This document shows, one piece after another, positions 1-11,600 of a DNA stretch of 64,000 nt. The stretch is from Toxonevra muliebris. Lineage: Eukaryota; Arthropoda; Insecta; Diptera; Pallopteridae. The stretch spans positions 52,367,279-52,431,278 of the forward strand of contig OY829329.1 of assembly GCA_963691655.1 (NCBI GenBank), read 5' to 3'. The first letter of the stretch is position 1. Each line of letters opens with the position of its first letter. The notes below the pieces were generated by a model. That model saw only the letters and a program-made list of their open reading frames with translations, made no database searches and was not told the origin of the DNA. Position numbers and translations under genes: made by a program.

Positions 1-2386
1 GCAAGCTCATGGGTTGATCTGATTCAGACTGTGTAAATTTTTCAATCTAATTCTATTTTTCAAATAAAATTAAAGCTTGGGACTAACTACGATGGTTTTC
101 ATTCCAAAATTAAATGTAAAAGTAAACCCTAGAAGCTAAATAGATAAATTGATTTGAACTGCTACAACTGATTTCGGGAACAAATGACTTTTTTTGTTAT
201 AATTTCCTTTTCTCTACACTTAAGTTTAAATACATTTGTTGCCTATTTCAATTAATGACATTTTTTTTTTGTACCCTGCAACTTGCCAATTCTTTTGTAA
301 TTTATCATGTTCACATTTAAACACAATTCTATCTTCTATATTTGCTTACTTTTACTGTTACATACTTTCCACACCCGATTTTTTACAGCTCATTCTTCAT
401 GTTTTTGCCTATAACTTGTTGACATTGATATGGGTAAAACATTCATTTAAACATTATGGAATTCTAGCAAAAATTAAATTATAAATATATAGAAACAAAT
501 ATAAAAAAAAGTCATCAAAGCGACAGTTTTCAAGGCAATTTACATAAAAATACTACCGCCAGCTGTAACAGCTCAAAGACATAAACACATTTTAATGGAA
601 TTTTGTTGTTGTTAAATCAGAAGCGCCTAAAAAATAGTTTACAAATTATTTATAGTCAAACGCATATTGTAATCTCTTTTCAAATGATACAAAAAACTGT
701 TTACTTACAAATGTGCTGTGAAAAATTTGCTGAAATGACAATGTATCATAGTAAAAAGAAATTTTTTCATACAAAAAAAAAAAAATAAAAAAAAATATTT
801 AATTAAAATTTGTTTTCTACAAAATAAAAATATAAAATAAAAAAAAAAAAATGCACTAAAGAGCACAATGAAAAAGAATAACAAAACGAGAATTGCATTA
901 TTTCAATTAAATGCACTCACTTGCTGTGGATGCTTACAAATGTATATATGTGTATGTGTGTAAAAGTTAGTGTTTGTATATTGTTCTGTGTGAGTGCAAC
1001 GGAGCGTATGAGTAACATTTAAATCAAAGTAAATATTGAATTAAATGTTACACACACATACACACACATTCATCATCATGCTGAGTAGCAGAACCAGTAA
1101 CAGCAGTAGCAGCAACAACAAAACAATTGTTGTTTATATTTCATTGTTGGCATGTGGCCATTGTTGCAACAACAACAACAACAAAAAATGTAATTGAATT
1201 TTATACTACAAATGCATGTGTGTTGCAGCAATTCTCCTCTCATGTGTGCATGTGAATTCGTGTCTATATGAAAATATGCACGTGCCCCTCTCTCTCTCTC
1301 TCTCTGGAAAAATATGTGCCGTGTAATGAATCATAACAATAATAAATTATTTACAATGTGTTTCATGGAAAAAAAACTTACGTACTTATTATTTAACAAT
1401 GGTTATAATTATATAATTTTACACTTTTTCACTTATGAAACTCAATTATTGTTGGCGATAAAAATAATTAACAATTCCATCATTCAATTACACATACACA
1501 CATTCATGCTATTATTTGAATAATCAACCCTCTCAGTTATCAACGCTCTCTTTCGATTATATATTTTATTAACTCGTACAGTTTAGAGCTATACGCTTAC
1601 CACATTTAACCTACTTTTGGCCTGAATAACTTGCATACCTTGACTTGTTAAAATATATATTAAAAATTCTTCCTTATGCTACAAAACTTATTCAAGCCTG
1701 TGCTTGTCAGTAGGTCTGCCTATGCTAATCATTCGTTTTACGCACATAAATCGCAACTCTATATGTGCACATTTTTTAAAAAAATTATTCTACTATTTTA
1801 TATCCTTTTTTAGTTAGTAAAAATGCGCACACGTTGATTTAAATATATATATATATATATATATATGCATATATAATGTGAGTACTTTACGAATGTTCCC
1901 ACCCTGGCTGACCTACATAAATATGGTAGCGAACGAGTGGTGGCTCTGAATATTCTCAAGTACATTTAATGTACACTAAACTTAAGTAGCTGAGTTGACT
2001 GCACATTTCTAGCACATTTTCAATTTATTTAATTATGCCATTTTAATTTAAATTCAATTGGTTGCAAATTTATACACCAGTGGCTCTTAAATGCATCTTT
2101 AAAAACCTCATTTAATTTCAACTTTTGCATAGAAACATTAAAATAAATATCTTGGCTTGAAAGAGAAAAATAATGTAGATTGTCTGTGTTGTTGTTTGGT
2201 GTATAGAAATTCTGTGAGCAGAGATCAAAAACGATGGAGAGAGAGAAAGAGAAAAAAAAAAAGATTACAATCACATACTTCTTTGTGTTTTTGTAGTTTG
2301 TTACTTATCAATTTTCTTATACAACTCAGGTTAAGGCATCAATCCACTCTAGTCTGCCAAGTGTCTAGTATCTTTGCATACAAATA
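1..2386. other. AT-rich spacer with microsatellites, no gene seen
   Basis: No coding region is recognisable. The stretch has CAG/CAA triplet runs near 1095-1190, a CT run near 1289-1305 and an AT run near 1842-1866. The short open frames here have no family-like motifs and look like chance frames in low-complexity DNA. Confidence 0.6.
1842..1866. repeat. (AT)n microsatellite
   Basis: An uninterrupted alternating AT run of about 25 bp, directly visible. Confidence 0.9.
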
Positions 2387-2600
2387 AACGGTTTTCCATT
2401 AAGGACCTAACAATTTTATCTATTAATAAAACACAGAATTTTTTAATATATTGATTACATTTTATGAATGAAATTCGTTTTCGGTCATATGACCACCACG
2501 AACCCGTTTACAGCGATTGATTCTGAAAAGCACCGTAATGTTATCGTGTTATGTTGTAAGGTTATTTGTGACCAGAACTGGATGAGCTTGACATCATAAA

Positions 2601-2790
2601 ACAACATTTGATTGCTTTTTATGGGGCTATATCAAGTCACTGGTCTATGCCAACAAGCCAGCAACTTTAGACGAGCTCAAAGACAATATCAAACGCGAAA
2701 TTGCCAACGTTCCGGTCGAAATGTGTGCGAGAGTGGTGGAAAATTGGGTCCAAAGAATCGATCGCTGTAAACGGGCTCGTGGTGGTCATA
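2601..2790 (+). pseudogene. Transposase C-terminal fragment (IS630-Tc1-mariner)
   Basis: This frame reads through a short FDCFLWGY-type motif, where the third catalytic acidic residue of the DDE/D transposase fold would lie. An alpha-helical tail follows with ENWVQRIDRCKRARGGH near its end. That tail is typical of a widespread arthropod Tc1/mariner-type transposase. Everything upstream (DNA-binding domain and first two acidic residues) is missing, so it cannot make an active enzyme. The minus-strand counterpart at about 2455-2515 has the same tail and continues to a stop. The family placement rests on motif recognition only. Confidence 0.65.
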
Positions 2791-4556
2791 GGTAAGGATA
2801 GATTGGAGTGACAGCCTTCTGCTTGAAAGCACACTTAAGTACATTTAGGCTCATTGTGATACCACAGTATGGCGCGACTCCCCCTTTTACGGATTGGAGA
2901 ATCATGAGGATTCCATAATGAATCTGGCTATGTCCTTAATTTTTACGGATGATAGCTCGGACAGACTAGTGAAGAAAGGTGAGCCCAGAAGTTTTAGTCT
3001 CCTCCTGGCCAGAGATGGGCATTCGCACATGAAATGGAGGACTGTTTCTTCTTCCTCCTCAGAGCCGCAGCCCCGACAGAAGTCATTGAATGGCAGTCCT
3101 AGTCATGCAGCATGTCTCCCCATTATGCAGTGTCCCGTGAGCACCGAAATCGTAATGCTGATGGAGTTTTTGCTAAGGTTGAGTAGCTGTCTAGTCCGTC
3201 TATTGTCCATAGTGGTCCATGTTAGTCTGTTAATACCGCAGGTATGCTCCGCTACCCAGGATCTTTTTGCTTTCTCAAGGCAGTTTTGCTTAATGGCTAA
3301 TTTAATAGACGTAAGAGGGACACCAATTGTGCAGGAAGGTGATATATCTGTAAGCTGCGAGCCCTGTTTTGCTAACTCGTCGGCATTGCAGTTACCTGAA
3401 ATATCCATATATCCAGGCACCCAATATAGGTGGACCTGCGAGTGACTCGACAAAATTTTGAGTGAAGATCGGCAGTCGAGAACAAGCTTTGATGTAGTGA
3501 AAGCACCGGCAAGGGACTTGATTGCTGCTTGGCTGTCCGTGTAGATGCAGATATTCTTATCGAATGAATCGTTGCGAATAAGCCACTTGGACGCTTGATA
3601 GAAAGCCATTACTTCCGCCTGAAAGACGCTACAATGGTCGTGAAGTCGGAAAGAGAGTCTAAGATCCAGCTTGGTAGAGAAGATGCCGCAGCCGACTCTT
3701 TCCTCCGATTTGGATCCATCTGTATATATGTCAATTGAATTGTCAGTGACCACCTCGCCATTAATCCATTTCTCTCTACTGGGGATATGGGTGAAGAACG
3801 TGTGGTTTAAATTAGGGGTAGAGCAAATGTAGTCTACGTTAGTTGGTACGGACGTATCGTGGATTAAAATCTTGGCATGGCCCAGGTTTGACCTGGTCCA
3901 GCGAGTTAGGGCACTGAGTCTGGCAGCAGAGCACTTAGCTTGTTGCTTAACCAGAAGTGAAGTTGGCAACCAATGAAGGATTGCGAAGAAAGCTTTTGTA
4001 GAGGTAGTACGGAGAGCCCCAGTAATCAATATGGCTGCCATTCTTTTAAACTTATCCAGTGGTTTAAGGTTGACCGCCTTTGCAGTAGCTGGCCACCAGA
4101 AGACGGATCCAGAAAGAAGATTAGGCTCGACTGCTGAATAGAGCCAGGAAGTGGCTCGAGGTTGAAGACCCCATCTTGTTCCTAATGCCCTCTTACAGCA
4201 GTAGAGAGCGCAAGAGGCTTTCCGTACTCTCTCTGCTATATTAGCTTTCCATTGAAGTTTAGGATCAAGAACAAGTCCTAAATATTTGACGCACTTGCTA
4301 AGGCAAAGCGAGGTACCATTAATTTTGGGTAGGGCAAAAGTTGGTATTTTATACTTTCTAGTAAAAAACATGACCTCTGTTTTGGCAGGATTGACATTAA
4401 GACCGAATTCACGGCACCAGTGAGACAGAATGCTAAGTGAGTGATTTAGCCGTTCTGAAAGAGTAGCAACGTATTTGCCGGATACTGCAATAGCAATGTC
4501 ATCTGCATAAGCTATTATTTTGCAGCCGGTTTGGTCTAATCTGTTTAGCAGTGTGT
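2791..4556 (-). mobile_element. 5'-truncated LINE with RNase H (I/Loa-like)
   Basis: The fragment lies on the minus strand. It begins inside the reverse transcriptase palm domain and runs through the RNase H and a terminal zinc finger. A 5-bp TCATA occurs at both junctions (2786-2790 and 4557-4561), consistent with a target-site duplication. No clear poly(A) is visible at the 3' end. The target was the right arm of the palindromic mariner relic, so the LINE is the younger of the two. Confidence 0.75.
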
Positions 4557-4581
4557 TCATATAACTGAAATCGAATTTCAT
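2898..4581 (-). pseudogene. LINE RT / RNase H ORF fragment with a nonsense codon
   Basis: The main open part (3103-4581, 492 residues) starts with a few codons borrowed from the host transposon. It then shows the YADD catalytic box (about residues 25-28), the thumb region, and an RNase H domain with acidic residues near 288 (YTDGS), 323 (FQAE), 349 (YTDSQ) and 401 (NADELA). The usual histidine of the WVPGH motif is tyrosine here (WVPGY). A TGA at 3103-3105 ends the frame. The same frame continues beyond it with CRGCGSEEEEETVLHFMCEC, the CCHC finger that normally ends ORF2, to another TGA near 2898. RNase H places it among I, Loa or R1-type LINEs rather than jockey. It lacks the endonuclease and most of the RT, so it is a dead copy. 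Confidence 0.85.
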
Positions 4582-4696
4582 TCATATAATGTAATGCTTG
4601 CACTACACCCATAATAAATTTGTGCTCAATATTTCAAAAAATTCTGTGCTTTATTAATAGATAAAATTGTTATGTCCCTAATGGAAACCCCTTATT

Positions 4697-6059
4697 TATA
4701 CATCAAAAATAAACTAAATGTTTACCATAGTCAGTAATCAAAGTAAGGTAAATTTTGAATGTAATATTCTCTCAAGATAATATTATCACCGTCTATAGAT
4801 TAATTGCATCCCTACAGACAAGAATAATAATTCATTTTTCTTAAAGACTAGGTAGAAAAATTAGAATGAATAAGTTAAATCTATGAAAGCAACATATAAT
4901 ACAAAAATAAAACTAGATAATTTCAATTTAAAACTAAAAAAGGTGACGTCATTAATAAACTCCAACAAAAATTTAGTGTGGTCGTTCCAATCAACCCCTA
5001 CCCTCCTCTTCCTGCTCTTCTTTCCTGCCACGACTACGCAATTTCTTCGCCTTCAAAGAAAATACTTTCCATTTTCCACAAACAAACATAAAAGATAATA
5101 TGAAACCAAAGAAACCAAAAAATGTTCCATATCAAAGCAAAAATATTTAAATCAATTGAAAGATTATATTTAAATAATTCTAAGCAGAATTTAGAATTAC
5201 ATAAGGATTTGTTTTGTGTGTTTAGCTTTAGAAAAGGGTAGTACTTTAGGTGAATCAGATATTTGTTGGTTGGCTTTTCAACTTAACTCAAAATACTCCC
5301 CTAACTCCAAATGTGGTTCGTTGCTATAGTAAAAGCGTGCAATGCTTGAAAAAAGAAATCATATCATTATATGAAAAATAGCTTTTTCACTTTTTGAATC
5401 GAATTATGAATAACATCATGTAAAATGCCTTTGGCTATGAACAAGAGATTGAATATAAGAATGAGTATGTGTGCTAATATTTCTCTTCCACTCTCTCTCT
5501 CTCTCTTCCTTTCTCTCTGTGTATGAGTGTGTGTGTATTTTCCATAGCAATCTTTTAAGCTGGAAAAAAAGCACGATAAAAAAGGGAAAATGTATGGTAG
5601 GAAAAAAAAAAAACCAAACCAACCCAAAATTTGGTTACGCCAGTGTTAAATTGTGCATAAATCGAATATGGTCGTTTTCAGCAGCAGCAACATGAGCAGT
5701 CCGTATCAGCATCAGCTTTGTAGAAGTACGTGGAGAGTAGCAACAGTTTATTGTTTGGAGCAATTGTTTTGCAATTTTTATGCATTAAAATGATATTATT
5801 CTGTTTGACTTTTTGTTTTCTGTGGGTGAATGTAAAAACGTGCAGTCAGTTTCAACAAAATTTTTTGTTTTATTGTATTTTGTAATCAACGTAAAATTAA
5901 AAAAATATTTAAATCTGTTTCATTTTTATCAACGTTTATTTAAAGAATTTAGAACAAGAACTTTGTACAACACTCAACATATTTTCTTAAGAATTCTCAT
6001 TCAAAGCTTTGATGCTCTTTTGATTAACAAACCTAACTATCAATGGCACAAAATATCGA
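4697..6059. other. AT-rich spacer, no gene seen
   Basis: Nothing recognisable beyond a CT-rich microsatellite near 5488-5520 and AT-rich sequence. The overlapping open frames around 5370-5700 on both strands are read from CT/GA low-complexity DNA. Confidence 0.5.
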
Positions 6060-7590
6060 AAATATAAAAATACCGGAGATGCCAAAGATATCAATAGTAT
6101 TGAAAAATCTCCAAAACGCCGAATATATAGAAATTCAGGAAATTTGATCAAGTTCAAAAAACTCAAAGAAAGGTCAAAATATAAAAAATTTCCAAAAACT
6201 TTCAAATATACTAAAAAGTTTCCAAAACATAGAAAAACTTAAACACCAGAAATCGGAAGAAACTTAAAAACTTTGCAATATTAAAAAACTTCAAAATCTT
6301 TGAAAATACAGAAATTTCGAGCCAATTTAAAACACCCATAAAATTTAAGGTATCAAAAATATAGAAATCCTGGGCATGTCAAAAATAATAACACATGGAA
6401 AAATTTTCAAAACATCGAGTGCACAAAAAATTTCCAAAATTGTCAAACGTAACAAATATAGAAGCAGTACCTAAAGAGTCAAAAAATATATCCAGCAATA
6501 GTAATAGAGAAATTTTGTCACATCATATTTAAAAAACTTAAATTATCGACAATTTCAATAATCACAAAATATTTCTAAAATAAGAAAAATTTCCAAGATA
6601 TAAAAAAGAGATACAAGAAATAACTGAGACGTCAATTCATATATACTAAAATGTGGAAATTTTATAAAATTCAAAAATTTTAAAAGTACTGAAAATGTAT
6701 AAAAAACAAAAATATCGAAAATACAGATAAACCAGAAAAATTAAATATATCCAATATTCAAAAAATATCGAAAATATAAACAGCCCATAATTCTCGAAAA
6801 TATAAATATTTTAAAAAGCTTTCAAAACCCAGAAAAGAATTTATAGAAATTTCAAAACACACAAAAGAAAAAAATTTTAAAAACATCGCATATATATTTA
6901 CCAGGAATATTAAAAAACTCTAAATAAAACTCTAAAATTTCAGTAGCATTCCAAATTTATATAAATTTGAAAATATGGAAACACCGGAAATGTAAAATAT
7001 TCCAAATTTACGTATATATAAATTTGAAAATATGGAAACACCGGAAATGCAAAATATTCCAAATTTACGTATATATAAATTTGAAAATATGGAAACACCG
7101 GAAATGTAAAATATTCCAAATTTACGTATATATAAATTTGAAAATATGGAAACACCGGAAATCTAATATATATATATATATAAAAAAAATACAAAATTCC
7201 CATAACACCGAAAATATAGAAATACCAGAAATTTTCTGATATTAAAAACATTCAAAATTTGTGTAAAACCAATACTGCTAAAAGAAAAGTAGAAATGCCG
7301 AAAATTCCAAAAAGCCCAAAAAATTTCAAAAATTTGTTTAGTGTCAAAAATATGAAAATACCAAAAATGTAAAATTATTAAAGATATAGAAGTATCAAAA
7401 AAGTTTAAAATATCAAGATATCAAAAAATTCGCAAAACATCGAAAACATCGAATTTGGAAAACTTGAAAAATAAATTTAAAAATTTATGAAATATCAATA
7501 TAAAATTGCGGGAAATATCAAAAATGTTATAACATAAAATATTTAAGATACCGAAACTAAAGAAAAACCTAGGAAATTTAAAAAGATTTT
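6060..7590. repeat. A-rich degenerate minisatellite
   Basis: About 1.5 kb built from variants of AAAATATAGAAATACC and AAAATTTCAAAA, spaced irregularly at roughly 10-14 bp. The plus strand is strongly purine-rich. The centre is the ordered 57-bp array listed separately. Expansion of a short A-rich motif followed by decay is the simplest reading. Confidence 0.65.
6947..7166. repeat. 57-bp tandem repeat, about 4 copies
   Basis: The motif ATGGAAACACCGGAAAT recurs at exact 57-bp steps (6975, 7032, 7089, 7146), linked by an ACGTATATAAATTTG spacer. Since 57 is a multiple of three, both strands show apparently repetitive open frames; these are by-products of the repeat and not genes. Confidence 0.9.
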
Positions 7591-8221
7591 TAAATATGAA
7601 TTTGTGAATAATATGTAATGTCAATTTATCAAAACAGCATTGTTTTTAATAATTTAGGAAAAATTTGAAAATTTCAGAATATATCGCTCATTTGCGATTT
7701 AACATAATATTTGTAATTTTTAAGTTATTAAAGGTCGTTTAGAGGTGTTGCTTCAACAGGCAAAATCTCGACGTTATTTTTGCAAAATCCACAGCTAGAG
7801 AATAAATGTTTCGTTATTATTTTCAAACAAAACTTACAAAATTGTATAAAAAATTTCTAAATAATTTTAAAAATGCACAAAATAGTTTTTGTGATGATTT
7901 GATTTCTTTAGTACTCTATAATAGATTTGATAGTTGTAGGAGTGAGCGCTCGTTGCTGAGACCCCTTGTTACTGCGACCCCACCTAAAACCTATTGTACT
8001 GCCCCTGAATAAAACACCTACCACTATGAGATCATTCCTTGTGAGGTTTTCAATTATTTGTTTAGGCAAAGTATACGGTACATTGTACTAATGTAGGTCA
8101 GTATTTTCTTACAAATGATGTAATATCGCGAATATGCCCTTTACAGTGGCATGAGATATTATCTAAAATTTCTTTCGCTTCGCTATATATTCGACACATA
8201 TCGTTCTGTACTATGTATCCC
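7591..8221. other. Spacer, no gene seen
   Basis: AT-rich sequence between the A-rich minisatellite and the first SINE copy. The frame at 7806-8012 shows no family motif. Confidence 0.4.
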
Positions 8222-8515
8222 CAGAGTAGACGACCTAGTGCACTAGACTTTCATTCAGAAGGTTCTGGTTCGATTCCCGTCTTCGTCTGGTGATTAATTT
8301 TCATAACTTTCTTATATTCACTATCAATATGAAATGTGTGAGAATTATAAGATAGTGTACAAGTACACACATTGGTTGGTTGGTAATGCCAAAACCACCA
8401 AGCCGATAAAAAATTGCCACACCGCCGTTCGGAATCGGCGTTAAACTGTAGATCTAACTATGTACTATCACAATGGGCCGTTCAGGCCTAAGTGTGTCTC
8501 TCGACAGTCACTCCA
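8222..8515 (+). mobile_element. tRNA-like SINE, copy 1
   Basis: The first 70 bp resemble a tRNA gene with GACCTAGTGCACTAGAC in the D-arm region and GGTTCGATTCC at 8267-8277, a perfect Pol III box B. The predicted T-stem is weak, so this is not a working tRNA. The body continues through GTGAGAATTATAAGATAG, a GC-rich CGCCGTTCGGAATCGGCG hairpin near 8421-8438 and a 3' block containing TCAGGCCTAAGTGTGTC (8484-8500). The head and the 3' block recur inverted at 9806-10012, and the head and body recur at 28815-28972, which is the main evidence for a dispersed family. Confidence 0.65.
8267..8277 (+). promoter_or_regulatory. Pol III box B in SINE copy 1
   Basis: GGTTCGATTCC matches the box B consensus. 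It lies about 45 bp into the tRNA-like head, as expected for an internal Pol III promoter. Confidence 0.6.
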
Positions 8516-9273
8516 ACCTGTTTTCTGTATTTATATTTACACATAGACATTTTCTTAGTTTTCTACTACCTATTCGCCTCTCTTCAATGAATATGAACTT
8601 GAGTTACTTTATTTTTGAATATTATTATTTTCACCTTATACAAATCTATTGGACATATTAAAGCTAACGACGCCTATAATATTTCGTTCCCCAAATAATG
8701 GATATAACTACTGCGCCATTTTGTAACAAGTGTTAAGTTTAAATCCTGCGCACGACAATATCGTTGTGAAATTTGTGCTAATGATGCTTATGTATAAATA
8801 ATTTATTCTCATTTCATAAACAAAGCAATATTTAATTAATACTCTTCAATACACACATGAAACGTACAAATAAGTCACTGTAAGCTAAATAATAGACATA
8901 AATGGTGTATATGAATATTAAGTACACCAGCGCGTATACATAACATTAATTAACTTCAATAGCAAGTAGTGAAGTAGCGACATAAAATACGATATTGAAA
9001 GCTGCTGTTTGCAGTTATAGTAAGTACATATTTGCAAAATAAATGTTTTTTCTTTTTCTATTTGCTTAAGCTGAAACTATTTCTTCTGTTTCTAATTTCT
9101 TAGTAACCGTAAGGTAGAAATAACACAATGCCTCATTAGTAAAGTGTTACGTTATTTGCAGAGTGCCTCCGGGAAATGGAACCGATTCTGGAACTTATCA
9201 CGTGACTGGTTCTTTAATTTAGAAACCGGTTCCAGGTTTCACTCTTTTATATAAAACGAACCGGTAACTATAA
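8516..9273. other. AT-rich spacer, no gene seen
   Basis: No coding similarity recognised. The end of this stretch carries several GAACCGGT-type motifs (for example near 9225 and 9258) that may belong to the 5' part of the following LINE or to an older insertion. Confidence 0.4.
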
Positions 9274-9603
9274 GACGGCGTTGTCATTAGAAGTGATTCA
9301 TACACCGGAGAAGAAGGCCCGTTTTGCCCAAGATGCCCAGAGAATCGGGAGAACGCGCAGCAAATACTTTTTAAATGCCCGCGTTTTAACAAAAACGGAG
9401 ATGAGCTGGAGAAAGCCTTTGGAGAACCCCCTACAGAAAGGAATCTGACGACACAGATGTGTAACACAGCGGAAAAATGGAATGCAGCATGCAAGGTTGC
9501 TGCAGATATGATGACCACTCTCTATGATGCAGAACGTGCGCGCAAAGTCGAGCGCACGGCAAATACTACAAATATGGAGCCAGATATCGTCAACCGACTA
9601 TAA
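9274..9603 (+). pseudogene. LINE ORF2 C-terminal fragment
   Basis: The frame opens after TAA at 9271-9273 and closes at TAA 9601-9603, giving 109 residues. It contains CPRCPENRENAQQILFKCPR, the cysteine finger that ends ORF2 in R1-like LINEs, then an amphipathic tail with WNAACKVAADMMTTLYDAER. No RT or RNase H remains, so the copy is 5'-truncated. The 49-kb copy has an extra base near the ERAR codons that moves the stop, so one of the two has a frameshift. The minus-strand open frame at 9219-9518 is a shadow of this one. Confidence 0.7.
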
Positions 9604-9786
9604 AACCGAACAGAATTGGACAGAAACTAATACTGATGATTGAGCACTAAACTCATTACGGCCTTCCGACGTAATACCTAGCTGTGGTTCCGGGAGGAAT
9701 ATCCGTGGCTTTAGCGTGAGAATGTCACGCACTGACTGGGTGGCTTTTTATGCTTTCCTCCTCGTTAAAAAAAAAAAAAAAAAAAA
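9274..9786 (+). mobile_element. 3' end of an R1-type LINE with poly(A)
   Basis: The segment holds the end of ORF2, a 3' untranslated region of about 165 bp, and 20 A residues (9767-9786). The poly(A) runs straight into GGTTA repeats. The same 3' end, about 90% identical by eye and also joined to GGTTA repeats on the poly(A) side, is found inverted at 49008-49331. The shared junction indicates one retrotransposon family that is found next to TTAGG-type sequence. Confidence 0.75.
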
Positions 9787-9807
9787 GGTTAGGTTAGGTT
9801 AGGTTAG
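9787..9807 (+). repeat. Telomere-like (GGTTA)n repeat
   Basis: Four GGTTA units directly after the LINE poly(A). This is the canonical insect telomere motif TTAGG, which flies have lost from their telomeres. Confidence 0.85.
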
Positions 9808-10012
9808 AGGGGCTGTCTGGGGACACACTTAGGCCTGATTATGATGCTTATGATTCCCAAACACACCATATCGATAATGAATATAAGAAGGTTATGAGAG
9901 TTAACCACCAGACCAAAACGGAAATCGAAGCCGAACCTCCTGGGTTAAAGTCAAGTGCACTACTCAGTTGAATGTCCAGTGTGTACGCAAGTACAGGTTC
10001 AAACACACAAAC
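9806..10012 (-). mobile_element. tRNA-like SINE, copy 2 (internally deleted)
   Basis: Read on the minus strand it follows SINE copy 1. The head has GTAGTGCACTTGACTTTAAC and a decayed box B (GGCTTCGATTTCC). Next come a TCTGGTGGTTAA block, CTTCTTATATTCA, and the 3' block ATCAGGCCTAAGTGTGTCC. The middle of copy 1, about 80-90 bp including the GC hairpin, is absent. Its 3' end abuts the GGTTA repeat. Confidence 0.6.
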
Positions 10013-10544
10013 CTACTGTGAAATTTTTAAAGAAACACAAACGAATTGCCCCTCTCTATATCATCTTTGAACCAATTCGGTGACCGGTTGCTTTGAATCA
10101 GTCACGGGACTTATCACTTGATGATAATTTATCTTCAATTTCCCATAGGTGTTTGTATTGTGCATTGTATGTGTGCATAAATGTACGTATGTATGAATGT
10201 ATTTGATTTAAGTGTGGTATTGTTTACGAGAAGGTGTTGGGTTGAACTGTTTTCGTTATTATATACTTACGTAGTTCAAATAATATGAAATTGTAATTGT
10301 AACTATTGCATTTGAGAACATGTGTAGGCTGAAGCTTTCATACCATTAATTCGAAAGTAAATAGAGAATATTAAAATTGAAATATTTTTTTTTATTTATT
10401 AAAACTGATATGAATAAGGGTAGTCTATTTTTTTGAGTAATTTAGACACTTATCGCTAGATTATTTATAATTTTTGAATTGTTATAAATTGAGCATAGAA
10501 ATTCAGAAAAACATTTTTGATTCCGATTTTATGGTCTACTTGTT
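10013..10544. other. Spacer, no gene seen
   Basis: AT-rich, with no recognisable gene or repeat family. Confidence 0.4.
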
Positions 10545-11600
10545 TTAATTTCAGGTTTAATTTTTGAGCAGATTTTTAGTCTGAACTTATTCCGTTTATG
10601 AGGCTAAATTTCCTAAATTTCCGATTTAATTTTCGGTTTTACTTTAGACATGATTTTTTGTTTTGGATTTTTGGTTTAATTTTTGAACTGTTGTCCCTCT
10701 GAATTTTAGTCTGATTTGAAATTTTGCCTATATTTGATTTGAGTTTTGGTTTACTTACGGTCTAATTTTTGGTCTAATTTTTAATCAGAATTTTGATTTG
10801 TTTTTTTGGCCTAAAGGTTGATTTGATTTTTGGTCTGAATTTCGCTTAAAATTTGGAACTACTTTTATTAGAACTGAATAATACTAAATTTATATTAAAT
10901 TTGGGCTAGTTTTGATAGAAGTTTTGGTGAAAAATTGGCCAAAATTGTGGTCTGAATTTGGTCCCCTTCTCGTTTGAGATTTGGTCTAAGTTTCGGTTTA
11001 ATTTTGATCAGAGTCTTAATTTAATTGATGGTGTGAATTTGGCTTACTCTATTTATAAGTTTTGGTCAGAATTCGGTTTTCTTTTTGGCCAGAATCTGGT
11101 CTCTTTTTTTTAAGTTTTGGTTTAACTTTTTGCCTGTGTTTTAATATAATTTTTAGTCTGAACTTTTGTTTAATCTTTGATCTGAACTTTTATTTGATTT
11201 TCGGTTTGAGCTTTGTTCTGGATATTGGATAATTTTACGGGCTAAATGTGGACTGAATTTCATTCTGAATTTGATATAAATTTCAGTCTAGTTTTGATAC
11301 CAGTTTTGGTCAGAATTTGGTTTCATTTTAGACTAAAATTTTATCTGTCTTTGGTATGTGATTTAGATTTAGAATTTTAAACTATTTTTGGTTTAAATGT
11401 TGTTGCTTTTTGATCAGAGTTTTATTCTAATTTTTTTTCTAACTTTACATTTGGATTTTTATCGAGAATTTTGATTTGATTTCTAGTCTGAGTTTTATAT
11501 CTTTTTTTCTGAATTTTGGTCTAAGTTTTAGTTTAATTTTATGATCTAAATTCCATTTTATTTTTAAAGTGAATTTAGTTTTGGTCTAATAATTATATTT
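10545..11600 (+). repeat. Degenerate TTTGGTCTGAA satellite, block 1
   Basis: About 1 kb made of diverged units such as TTTTGGTCTGAATTT, TTTGGTTTAATTTT and TTTTTGATCAGAATTT, roughly 10-14 bp each, all in one orientation. There are no frames of useful length. The same unit appears at 13100-13460, and in reverse complement at 16130-17340. Confidence 0.75.

Larger units (their letters stand above)
2387..4692 (+). mobile_element. Palindromic mariner-like relic, split by a LINE
   Basis: The two ends are inverted copies of each other. GGTTTTCCATTAAGGAC near 2390 matches the reverse complement of the sequence ending near 4692, and TA dinucleotides flank both ends (2385-2386 and 4693-4694). The inverted similarity runs past 100 bp. 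It includes a stretch coding for the carboxyl end of a transposase, present once on the minus strand (about 2455-2515) and once on the plus strand (2601-2790). The right arm is interrupted by a LINE at about 2791-4556. Without that insertion the element is about 540 bp, so it is a non-autonomous, self-complementary derivative of an IS630-Tc1-mariner element. Confidence 0.7.

Noticed and set aside
6940..7251. Repetitive protein genes on both strands
   Set aside because: They are read from a 57-bp tandem repeat, open in phase on both strands only because 57 is divisible by three.
8222..8291. tRNA gene
   Set aside because: Box B is good but the acceptor and T stems do not pair properly, and the sequence continues as a dispersed repeat, so it is a SINE head.
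9219..9518. Minus-strand 99-residue ORF
   Set aside because: Shadow of the LINE zinc finger frame on the plus strand.
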